A program made the translations under genes and the position numbers. This document shows positions 48,449 through 58,500 of a stretch of DNA of 64,000 nucleotides, one piece after another. The notes beneath the pieces are model-generated. The model was not told the origin of the DNA, searched no databases, and saw nothing but the letters and a program-made list of their open reading frames with translations. Each line of letters opens with the position of its first letter. The stretch's first letter is position 1. Source of the stretch: Lysobacter antibioticus (GTDB lineage Bacteria; Pseudomonadota; Gammaproteobacteria; Xanthomonadales; Xanthomonadaceae); contig NZ_CP013141.1 in assembly GCF_001442535.1 (NCBI RefSeq), forward strand, positions 2,630,588-2,694,587, read 5' to 3'.

Positions 48449-48552
48449 GGCGGCATCCGTGGCGGGTCGATGGAGCGGCGCGCCGGAGCGCGCCGCGACG
48501 GCCCGCGAGGGGAGGAAAGCAGACCGTGCGACGACTCTAGGCGGCGGCCACG

Positions 48553-48566
48553 GACAGCAAGCTGTC
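48553..48566. promoter_or_regulatory. Candidate operator upstream of the RND operon
   Basis: A perfect dyad GACAGC-AA-GCTGTC lies 105 bases upstream of the adaptor start, beside a TGACAAATTCGTAA stretch (48574-48587). Response-regulator sites often look like this, but no binding motif can be assigned. The rest of 48449-48749 shows no gene. Confidence 0.35.
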
Positions 48567-48749
48567 GCTTGGCTGACAAATTCGTAAGCTGCGCCGGTTA
48601 TCGCCGGCCACTTTCATATCAGCCTGCTCGACGACAGTGCCTATCGGCATGGTCGTGTCGACCGGCCGCCGTCAGCGACGGCACGCAAGGCGCGATGCCG
48701 CACCGCCAGCACCCGCGCACTTAAGCGAGGCGTGGTCAGCGAGCTTCGT

Positions 48750-49574
48750 TCAGCGCGGCTTGGCCGCGCGCGGCGCCGGCGGCACCAGTTCGATCTCGAA
48801 CAGATCCGGCCACAGCTTGCCGGTCACGAACAGACGCTTGCGCGCGCCGTCGTAGGCGATGCCGTTAAGCACGTCGGCACCGCGGGTGCGGGTGCCATGG
48901 CGCGCGAGCAGGCCGCCCAGGTCGATGCGGCCGACGACCTGTCCGCTGTTCGGGTCGATGCGGACGATGCTGTCGGTCATCCAGACGTTGGCGAACAGCT
49001 CGCCGTCGACCCATTCCAGTTCGTTGAGCTGCGGCACCGGCTTGCCGTTGAAGGTCACCCGGATGCGCGAGCGCTCGCGCAACGACTTCGGGTCGAGCAA
49101 GCGGATCTGCGCGGTGCCGTCGCTCATATAGATCGTGTCGGCCGAACGCGCTAGGCCCCAGCCCTCGCCCGGATAGGCGAAGTTGCCGGTCACGGCGAGC
49201 CCCGGCAGCTTGACGATGTAACCGGTCTGCGTGGTCCAGGTCAGCACCAGCAATTGCTGACCGCGGTCGGTCAGGCCTTCGCCGAACACCGAGGCCGGCA
49301 GATCGGTCTTCTCCAGCACCTTGCCGTCGGCCAGGCGGACCTTGCGCACCGACGAGCGCCCGTACATGCCGGTGCTCTCGTACAGGAAACCGTCCTTGAA
49401 GATCAAGCCCTGGGTGAATGCGCCGGCATCGTGCGGATAGCGCGCGACCACCCGGTACGAATACACCGGCACTTCGCGCCCCGGCGCCTGGGCCGTCGCC
49501 ACCGGCAGCACACTCGCCCCGATCAGGGCCAGGCAGGGGATCAGCGAGGCGGGAAGGCGTGCGCGCAAGGGCAT
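48750..49574 (-). CDS. Glutaminyl-peptide cyclotransferase (beta-propeller type)
   Basis: The 274-residue protein has a signal peptide (about 1-29, ending VATAQA). The mature part is a five-bladed beta-propeller of the plant/bacterial glutaminyl cyclase family: YPHDAGAFTQGLIFKDGFLYESTG, FGEGLTDRGQQLLVLTW, then the catalytic-site Glu in LNELEWVDGELFANVW, and the closing GADVLNGIAYD. It makes N-terminal pyroglutamate on exported peptides. In Xanthomonadaceae such enzymes are periplasmic. The ATG at 49574 keeps the signal peptide; an upstream 37-codon extension is unsupported. It is divergent from parC over 171 bases. Confidence 0.9.
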   Translation of the reverse strand: MPLRARLPASLIPCLALIGASVLPVATAQAPGREVPVYSYRVVARYPHDAGAFTQGLIFKDGFLYESTGMYGRSSVRKVRLADGKVLEKTDLPASVFGEGLTDRGQQLLVLTWTTQTGYIVKLPGLAVTGNFAYPGEGWGLARSADTIYMSDGTAQIRLLDPKSLRERSRIRVTFNGKPVPQLNELEWVDGELFANVWMTDSIVRIDPNSGQVVGRIDLGGLLARHGTRTRGADVLNGIAYDGARKRLFVTGKLWPDLFEIELVPPAPRAAKPR

Positions 49575-49745
49575 GGCAGTCTCAACGTGGGCGATCGCGG
49601 ATGCCGAGAATACCGCCTCGCGCCCAAACCGGCTGCCGCAGGGCGCCCGCGCGGGTCCACGCCCCGTCCACGACGCCCCGTCCACATCAGCCCAGCCGTC
49701 CCCGGTTAGAATCCCGGCTCAGCCCTACCCCGCCTCAAAGGTTCC

Positions 49746-51989
49746 ATGACTGATCCCGTACGTCCGGTTTTCCACGGCTTCGAACAGATTCCCCTGCGCG
49801 AGTACGCCGAGCGCGCCTACCTCGACTACTCGATGTACGTGGTCCTGGACCGCGCCCTGCCCTTCCTCGGCGACGGCCTCAAGCCGGTCCAACGCCGCAT
49901 CATCTACTCGATGAGCGAGCTCGGCCTCAACGCCGGGGCCAAGCCGAAGAAATCCGCGCGCACCGTCGGCGACGTGATCGGTAAGTACCACCCGCACGGC
50001 GACAGCGCCTGTTACGAGGCGATGGTGCTGATGGCGCAGCCGTTCTCGTACCGCTATCCGCTGGTCGAGGGCCAGGGCAACTTCGGTTCCAGCGACGACC
50101 CCAAGTCGTTCGCGGCGATGCGCTACACCGAATCCAAGCTGACCCCGATCGCCGAAGTGCTGCTCGGCGAGCTCGGCCAGGGCACGGTCGACTGGACCCC
50201 GAACTTCGACGGCACCCTGGAAGAACCGACCTGGATGCCGGCGCGCCTGCCGCACCTGCTGCTCAACGGCACCACCGGCATCGCGGTCGGCATGGCCACC
50301 GACGTGCCGCCGCACAATCTCAACGAGATCGTCAGCGCCTGCGTGCGCCTGCTCGACGATCCCGACGCCACCACCCGCGACCTGTGCGAGCACGTGCTGG
50401 GCCCGGACTATCCGACCCCGGCCGAGATCATCACCTCGCGCAGCGACCTGTTGGCGATGTACGAGACCGGCCTGGGCAGCGTGCGCGCGCGCGCCATCTT
50501 CGAGAAGGACGGCCCGAACATCGTCGTCACCGCGCTGCCCTACCAGGCATCGCCGGGCAAGGTCATCGAACAGATCGCGACCCAGATGCGGGCCAAGAAG
50601 CTGCCCTGGCTGGAAGACATCCGCGACGAGTCCGACCACGCCAACCCGACCCGCATCGTGCTGGTGCCGCGCTCCAACCGTGTCGACGTCGAACAGCTCA
50701 TGGGCCACTTGTTCGCGACCACGGACATGGAGAAGAGCTACCGGATCAACATGAACGTGATCGGCCTGGACGGCCGGCCGCAGGTCAAGGGGCTGAAGGC
50801 CTTCCTGAGCGAGTGGCTGAGCTTCCGCACCGACACCGTCACCCGCCGCCTGACCCATCGCCTGGAAAAGGTCGAGCGCCGCCTGCACCTGTTGGAAGGC
50901 TTGCTGGTCGCGTTCCTCAACCTGGACGAAGTGATCCGCATCATCCGCAGCGAGGACGAACCGCGCCCGGTGCTGATGAAGCGTTTCGACCTCAGCGAAG
51001 AGCAGACCGACTACATCATGGAAACCCGGCTGCGCCAGCTCGCGCGCCTGGAAGAAATGAAGATCCGCGGCGAGCAGGACGAACTGGCCGCCGAGCGCGA
51101 ACAACTGATCGCCACCCTCGGCAGCAAGGCCAAGCTCAAGAAGCTGATCAAGGACGAGTTGCTCGCCGATGCCAAGAAGTTCGGCGACGCACGCCGTTCG
51201 CCGCTGGTCTCGCGCAATGCCGCCCAGGCCTTGTCGGAAACCGAACTGGTCGCCAGCGAACCGATGACCGTGGTCATCAGCGAAAAGGGCTGGGTGCGCG
51301 CGGCCAAAGGCCACGAGATCGACGCCGCCACGCTCAGCTATCGCGACGGCGACGGCCTGCTCGGCGCGGCGCGCGGACGCAGCACCCAGCAGGTCGCGTT
51401 CCTGGATTCGACCGGCCGTTCCTACTCCACCCTGATCCACGGCCTGCCTTCGGCGCGCGGCAACGGCGAGCCGTTGACGGGCCGTTTCTCGCCGGCACCC
51501 GGGGCGTCGTTCCAGACCCTGGCGGCCGGCGACAACGATCAGCGCTTCGTTCTCGCCAGCAGTCACGGCTACGGCTTCGTGACCCGCTTCGAAAACCTGA
51601 CCGGCCGCAACAAGGCCGGCAAGGCGATGCTGTCGCTGACCCCGAACGCGAAGGTGCTGCAGCCCGCGCAGGTCGGCGACGTCGAACAGGATCGCGTGGT
51701 CGCGGTGACCAACGTCGGCCACCTGCTCGCCTTCCCGGTGTCGGAGCTGCCGGAGCTCGACAAGGGCAAGGGCAACAAGATCATCGACATCCCCAAGGCC
51801 AAACTCGGCACCGAACGCGTGATCGCGGTCGCCGTGGTCGCCCCGGGCGGCACCCTGACCGTCAAGTCGGGCGCCCGCACCATGAGTCTGTCGTGGAAAG
51901 ACCTGGAACCCTACCTCGGCGCCCGCGCCACCCGCGGCGGCCTGTTGCCGCGAGGTTGGCAGAAGGTCGAAGGGTTGTCGGTCGAGTAA
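49746..51989 (+). CDS. parC: DNA topoisomerase IV subunit A
   Basis: The 747-residue protein is a Par[45 protein letters not shown], the QRDR-type region [18 protein letters not shown] at about 80-97, the active-site Tyr in MRYTESKL near 125, a long coiled coil ([19 protein letters not shown]) and a C-terminal propeller with degenerate repeats. It decatenates chromosomes with ParE, which is not in this window. The QRDR shows Ser and Glu at the usual positions, the sensitive-type pattern. A strong terminator follows the stop. Confidence 0.96.
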   Translation: MTDPVRPVFHGFEQIPLREYAERAYLDYSMYVVLDRALPFLGDGLKPVQRRIIYSMSELGLNAGAKPKKSARTVGDVIGKYHPHGDSACYEAMVLMAQPFSYRYPLVEGQGNFGSSDDPKSFAAMRYTESKLTPIAEVLLGELGQGTVDWTPNFDGTLEEPTWMPARLPHLLLNGTTGIAVGMATDVPPHNLNEIVSACVRLLDDPDATTRDLCEHVLGPDYPTPAEIITSRSDLLAMYETGLGSVRARAIFEKDGPNIVVTALPYQASPGKVIEQIATQMRAKKLPWLEDIRDESDHANPTRIVLVPRSNRVDVEQLMGHLFATTDMEKSYRINMNVIGLDGRPQVKGLKAFLSEWLSFRTDTVTRRLTHRLEKVERRLHLLEGLLVAFLNLDEVIRIIRSEDEPRPVLMKRFDLSEEQTDYIMETRLRQLARLEEMKIRGEQDELAAEREQLIATLGSKAKLKKLIKDELLADAKKFGDARRSPLVSRNAAQALSETELVASEPMTVVISEKGWVRAAKGHEIDAATLSYRDGDGLLGAARGRSTQQVAFLDSTGRSYSTLIHGLPSARGNGEPLTGRFSPAPGASFQTLAAGDNDQRFVLASSHGYGFVTRFENLTGRNKAGKAMLSLTPNAKVLQPAQVGDVEQDRVVAVTNVGHLLAFPVSELPELDKGKGNKIIDIPKAKLGTERVIAVAVVAPGGTLTVKSGARTMSLSWKDLEPYLGARATRGGLLPRGWQKVEGLSVE

Positions 51990-52013
51990 GCCGGCGCCCA
52001 CATCACCGCAGAC

Positions 52014-52051
52014 ACGACAACGCCCCGCTTCGAGCGGGGCGTTGTCGTTTT
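52014..52051 (+). terminator. Rho-independent terminator of parC
   Basis: A perfect 16-bp stem (ACGACAACGCCCCGCT / AGCGGGGCGTTGTCGT, 3-base loop) ends in TTTT, 25 bases after the stop. Confidence 0.9.
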
Positions 52052-52116
52052 GGGGTCCAGGGTCGAACGCGGCGTTGTGGTTGCGCCGGTGCTACCGGCG
52101 GAGCGGGACGCTTTGA

Positions 52117-52280
52117 GTAGGAGCGGCGCAAGCCGCGACAGCTGGAATGGTGAAAGCCACGCCGGTATCCGGAGCGAAGACGCAATCAGACACCGCCGTA
52201 AAGCAACCGGCTCCTTGCAGCTTCGGGTGACTACGCTTGCGAAAATTACTTTGGTTGGTCGCGGCTTGCGCCGCTCCTAC
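52117..52280. repeat. REPIN copy 1: GTAG REP pair with a conserved 116-bp spacer
   Basis: Forward REP 52117-52140 and inverted REP 52257-52280. The spacer contains CAATCAGACACCGCCGTAAA near 52183, shared with copy 2. Confidence 0.83.
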
Positions 52281-52304
52281 CCGGTGACGGCGACGCGCTT
52301 TGGG

Positions 52305-52467
52305 GTAGGAGCGGCGCAAGCCGCGACCAACCGAAGAAGCGCAGCACCACACCGATGTCCGGAACCTGGATGCAATCAGACACCGCTGTAAAGCAGCCGG
52401 TTCTACGCGACGTCGTATATACGCTTGCGACCGGCATCTCGGCTGTCGCGGCTCGCGCCGCTCCTAC
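52305..52467. repeat. REPIN copy 2: tandem duplicate of copy 1
   Basis: Forward REP 52305-52328 and inverted REP 52444-52467, with a 115-base spacer that again has CAATCAGACACCGCTGTAAA near 52373. The 24-base gap between the two copies is unrelated. Confidence 0.83.
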
Positions 52468-52493
52468 TCAAACCCGATCGCCTCCCTGGGCTA

Positions 52494-52525
52494 TCGCCCG
52501 GCACCGCGAGCGCGGTGCCGGGCGA
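52494..52525. repeat. Large GC palindrome downstream of the RTX gene
   Basis: CGCCCGGCACCGCG and its inverse flank one central base. It lies 56 bases past the RTX stop and has no T-run on either side. The same palindrome with similar flanks recurs at 60401-60430. Confidence 0.8.
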
Positions 52526-52580
52526 GTCGATCGCTTACGCGAAGGCGCTCAGCGCCTGGTCTCCGGGGCCTGCGCAGAAA

Positions 52581-55500
52581 CTACAGCGGAGCGGTCAAGG
52601 CCATGGCGGTAATTACGCTCTCCGAGCGCGTCGGCAATCCGCTGTCCATCCCCTCCGTCGCGCCGAAGCCTGCCATGGCCGATACCAACGCCCGCATCTG
52701 CATGTCGTACGGCATGCGATCGATCGTCGGCGCCAGCCAACGTCCGGAGTTGTCCTTGCCGCCCGAAAACGAAACCGCGTCGTCGAGCGAATCCTCAAGC
52801 CGATACTCGTTGCTGGCCGAACTCGCACCGGCACTGGCGGGCGTCAGCGTGAACTGCGAGGCCGGAATCGCGCTGCCGGACTTGGGCTGGACATAGGCCA
52901 GCCGGTACTCGCCGCCAAGGAAGTGCTTGAGTACTCGCACTTGCTTGGCGGCGTCCGCATCCACGCGTACCAACAGGTCGTCGCCGTCGCGGTGGAAACT
53001 CAGCCTGGTGCGCTCCACCCCGTAGGCGGCGCTGTTGAACATCAGCCAGTCCGTGCCGCCACCGCTGTTGTCGATAATGTCCTGGCCACCGCCGTAGACG
53101 TACTTGTCGTCGCCCAGGCCGCCGAACATCCGATCGTTGCCGTCCTCGCCGACAAGGGTATCGGCACCTGCACCTCCGATCAGCACGTCGTCGCCGGTAC
53201 TGGCCGCCGACCCGTTGCCGCCGGCCAGATAATCGTCGCCGTCGCCGCCGTCCAGGCGATCGTCGCCAGCGTAGCCGAACAAGGTGTCCTTGCCGCCGTT
53301 TCCGTACAGCGCGTCGCGCAAGCCGCCGCCGCTGATGGTCTCGCCGACATCGGTGCCTTGCCCGCTCCAGTCGAAACCGGCAGCGATCATCGTCTCGATC
53401 TGGACGGCAGTCAGGCGCGCGCCGCCGGTGCCGGAGACCGCTTCGATCGCGCTATCGCCGCCGAGGAAGTGGCCTTGCACGCGGATCGCCGTGCTGGTGC
53501 CGCGATCGGCGGAAACCAGCAGGTCGTCGCCCTCGCGCTTGAACAGCAGTTTGTCCATGGTCAGGCCGAAACGAACCTCATCGTTGCCGCCGCCCTGGTC
53601 GTCGACCAGGTCGCTGCCGTAGGCGCTGTTCCAGAGGTAAACGTCGTTGCCCGCGCCGCCGACCAGCGTATCCGTGCCACGGCCGCCGTCGAGCGTGTCG
53701 TTGCCGTCTTCGCCCACCAAGTGGTTACGGCCGGCATTGCCGATCAGGCTGTTATCCAGGACGTTGCCGATACCGTCGACGTGCGAGCTTCCGGTCAGCG
53801 TAAGTTTTTCCACGTTCGCGGCCAGCTCGTGGTACTGGCTGCTTTGCACATGGTCGTAGCCGCCGCCTTGGTCTTCGACGACCTGGGCGTAAGCGTCGCC
53901 GAGAACATAAGTGTCGTCACCGGCACCGCCGATCAGGCGGTCCTGGAACAAATCGCCGGTAAAGACATCGTTGCCGCCGTAACCGTAGATCACTTCGCTG
54001 TCGGCGGTACCGCTCAAGGTCTCGCCCAGTTCAGTGCCGCGGATCGCATTGAGCACGGACAGCGAGAACTGCGTCGAGGCGGTCAGTCCGGCGCGATCGG
54101 TGACCGTGATGTAGAAGCTCAGCGGCAGCCCGTCGCCCGCCGGAGCGACTCCGGAGAAAGTCCGGGTAGCCACGTCGAAGTTCAGCCAAGCCGGCAACTC
54201 CCGGTCGAAGCTGTAGCTCAGCGTTTCGTCGTCAAGATCGTAGAGCACGTCAGCGGGCAACGTGTAGCGATACTGCTCGCCTTGCACCGCCTCCTGCCAG
54301 GGAATGCTTTCGCCGGAGATCGGCGCGCTGTTGGACAAGGCAAGCAATTGTTGCAGGCTCATGCGCGAGCCGTCGGCGAACACCAACTCCTCGATGCCCT
54401 TGCCCTCCTGCGGCCGATAGTCGAAGTTCACGGTTTGGCGTCCGCCGCCATTCGGATCGATCACGACGAACGACACCGCATATGGCGTACGCGTCACCTC
54501 GACGATATCGGTGCTGGCGATGCCCGTGCCGAACTCGATCCGATCGATATTTCCGACGGTCGCATCGACATCGTTGATGCTGACCTCGCCCCCGGCCCAG
54601 CGCGCGATCCGATAGATGTCGTTGCCCGTGTCGCCGGACACGCTGTGCTTACCGCCGCGGATATCGAACAGATTGTCGTGCTCGTTGCCGACGAGATTGA
54701 GGTCGTTGCCTTCGTCCGCGATGAAGCTGCGGGCCTGCCCGACCAGGCGCACCGTCTCGATCCCGCTGCCGGCTAACAGCCGATAGCCGTCCACCGATAC
54801 GTGGGCGGCGTCGGCGTTGCCGATCGGGCCGCTTTGATAGCCGCTATCGCTGACCGTGTCGCCGAGGTTATCGACATGGAATGTCTCGTTGCCCATGCCG
54901 CCGAACATGGAATCCGCCCCGGCCCCGCCGTCGAGGACATCGTCGCCCCAGGAAGCGCCATCGATGAGGGTATCGTTGCCTTCGCCACCGTACAGACGAT
55001 GCACGCCGTAGCCATGGTCGTTCGAATCGCCGTTGCCGGTCAGCAAGTCGTCGCCGCCGAAGCCATACAGATCCTGGCCGTACTTGTTGCCGACCAGGCG
55101 ATTGGCGGCATCGTTGCCGTAGCCGATACCGTGCCCGCTCATCTTCAGGTTCTCGATATTGGCCAGCGCGCGCAGATCGACCGACTCGGCGCTCCCGCGG
55201 TAATCGAGCGTATCGCTGCCCCCGCTGGCCAGTTCCTCGATCGCGACGGCGCTCAGGTCGGAGACCACGAAAGTATCGTTGCCCTTGCCGCCTATCAAGC
55301 GCGAACCGCCCGCGGCGTATCGCGCGTCGATCGTATTGTCGAGCGCGTTTCCGGTGATCGTGGTGACCGCCGTAGTGGAAGTGACATATCCGTCCAGAAA
55401 CGCCTGCATGGCGTAGTTTCCGCTGAGCGTGCTGGAAACGTAGACGTCGAGATAATCGCCTCGGACCTCGATGGTGTCGCCGACGTTGTCTATCCAGAAG

Positions 55501-58500
55501 GTAACCGGCGAGAACTGGAACGCGGCTCCCTTGCCGAGATAGATCATGCGATCGGCGCCCGCGCCACCGTCGATCACCGTGCTGTGGGCGGAGGACAACA
55601 CCGTCATGGTGTTGTCCAAGCCGTTGCCGCGGTACCAGATACCGTAGACGGTGCTTCCTTGGAACGTCGCCTCCAGGTTCTCGACGTTATCGGCCATCCG
55701 ATACTCGCCGTCGCTGCCGCCGGCGATCACCATCGTATCGATGCCCTGGCCGGCATGCTCGACGATATTCTTGACGTTAACGAAACGGTCGTTGCCGTTT
55801 CCGCCTTCGGCGACATCGCTACCGTCGCCGCCGAGCAACAGATCGTCGCCCTCACCGCCGTACAGATAGTCGTCGCCCGCATTTCCATCGATACGGTCGT
55901 TGCCGGCCTGTCCGTACAGAACGTCGTTACCCCCGGCGCCGTCGAAATCGTCGTCGTATTGCGTGCCGGTATGGTTGTCCGCATCGCCGGTGCCGGTCCA
56001 CAGCGGTTCGTAGCCCCAGACAGCGGAGGTCCAACGAACGCCGTCGGCGAACTCGATGACATGGCGATCGCTTCCGAGCAGGAAGAAATTCTGCAATTGC
56101 ACCGAATCGGTGCCGCCGTCCGCGCGAGCGAAGCGGACGAACAGGTCGTCGCCCACCCGCAGTCCTTTCGCATCGCGCCGGGACAAGCTGTCACCGAAGC
56201 GGATCACATCCGCGCCATAGACCCAATTCTTCAGGTCGACCCGATCGGTACCGAAACCGGCTTCGAACAGATAGGTGTCCTTGCCCGCACCGCCGGACAG
56301 CACGTCGTCGCCGGAACCGCCGACGATGGTATCGTCGCCGTCGCCGCCTTCCACGAAGTCGTTGCCGCCAAGGGCTTCGATGCGATCGTTGCCGAACTTG
56401 CCGTAAAGATTGTCGTTGCCCTCGGTGCCGCGCAGAAGATCGTCACCGTCGGTGCCTCCGATCGGCGCGCCGACGCCCAGCAGGCCGAACAGCTGCTCGC
56501 GAGTGATCAGCGTACCGTCGGCGAACCTGAAGTCGACCTTGTTGCCAACTTCGGCGAAGAAATCCTCGATGGTCAGCCGGTCCTCGCTGCCGACGATGCC
56601 AACGACCAGATCGTCGGCCGATACCGTGTAAGTCACGTCGGCGCTGGCGATGTCGACGGCAAACTCGACCACATCGCGCAAGTCGTCGTTTCCGTAGGGA
56701 ACGAAGATCGTGTCGCGGCCGAAGCCGCGCTCTATCGCGTAGACGTCATGACCGTTACCGCCGGCAAGCCGATCGTCACCGGCATCGGTACCCAGGCGAT
56801 CGGCGCCTTCGTTACCGAACACCAGGTCGTTGCCGTCGCCGCCCTTGAGTTCGTCGTCGCCGTCGCCGCCGTCGACGACATCGTCGCCGCTTCCGCCATC
56901 GAGAATGTCGGCGCCGGCCTCGCCAGCCAGCTCATCCTTGCCGCTACCCCCGTACAGGCGGTCGCGCCCCTCCCCGCCGCTCAGCTGGTCGTCGCTATCC
57001 CCGCCGTTAAGGAAGTCGTCGCCTTCCTCGCCATCGAGATAGTCCTTGTCCGCGCCGCCGTCGAGGCGATCATTGCCAATCCCGCCGAACAGCCTGTCTT
57101 CGCCGCTGTCGCCATCGATGCTGTCGTTGCCGTTCTCGCCGTACAAGTGGTCCCAGCCCGAACCGCCGCGGAGGCGATCGTCGCCGTCGCCGCCCCAAAC
57201 GCCATCGGACCCGCTACCGCCGTCGAGCGTGTCGCTGCCGATTCCGCCAACCAGCTCATCCTGGCCGTCGCCGCCGCGCAGATCGTCGTCCCCCTCCTCG
57301 CCGAACAGCTTGTCCTGGTCGCCGTCGCCGCTGAGCAGGTCGTTGCCGGCGCCGCCCTGGAGCTGGTCGTTGCCGGCCCCGCCGTAGATCCTGTCGTTGC
57401 CGTGGTGCTGCAGGGGGAACTGCGACGAGTCGGCGTCGCCAACCAACATGTCGTCGCCGTCGCCGCCGTCAATCAAGTCGTTGCCGCTCATGCCGAAAAC
57501 CGTATCGTTTCCGGCGCCGCCGGAGATTTGGTCGTCGCCGTGCAGCGCAGGATCGATAAGGATCGAATCCCCGATCAGGGTGTCGTTGCCGGTGCCGCCG
57601 AGCAGAGTGTCCGCGCCATCGTCGCCGTAGAGGAAGTCGTTACCGGCGCCGCCGTCGATATAGTCGCCGCCGCCGATGCCGGAGCTCGGGAATCGATACG
57701 GCATGCCCTCGTCGAGCCGGTCGCCGGAGAGGATGTCGTCGCCGTCGCCGCCATACAACGTGTCGGCGCCACCCTGGCCGTAGATGCGATCGTTGCCGTT
57801 GCCGCCGAGCAGCACATCGCTTCCCGACACGTTGGAGCCGCTGGAAGAACGACTGCCGATGTACTCGAAGTAGGTGCCCGGCTGAGTGAAATCGTCGCCG
57901 AGGATCAAGTCGTCGTCGTCGCCGCCATTGATATAGTCGTTGTCGCGGCCGCCTACCAGCAGGTCGTTGCCGATATCGCCTTCGATGGTGTCGCTGCCCT
58001 CGCCGCCATGGACGATATCGGAGCCTTCGCCGGCGAGAATTTCGTCGTCGCCGTTCTTGTGCAGATTCGGGTCGAGATCGACGAAGATATCGTCGGTTTC
58101 GGGCTTGTGATCGTTCGGGCCCCAGGCCTCGATCTGCAAACCCCACAAATGGTCGGGTGCGTTGTCGCTGCGCGGGCCGCGGTCGTTATAGACGAACCAC
58201 CCGTTGCCAAAGGCAATAACGTCGCCGCGCGCGTTCAGGCGGGCATGGATATCTTCCAGGCTTTCGCCGGTGCCCACCATGGAATCGTCCCAGCGACGCC
58301 AGTCCATGACCACCGAATAGTTGAGAATGATGTCGTTGCCCAAACCGCCACGCAGCTTGTTCGAGCCAGGACCGCCGAGCAGCAGATCGTCGCCGTGGCT
58401 GCCATCGATGAAGTCGTCGCCGTAGCCGCCGTCCACGCCGTCGTTGCCGCCCAGCGCGACTATGGTGTCGTCGCCGCTGACCACCGTCGCCTCGTCCTTG

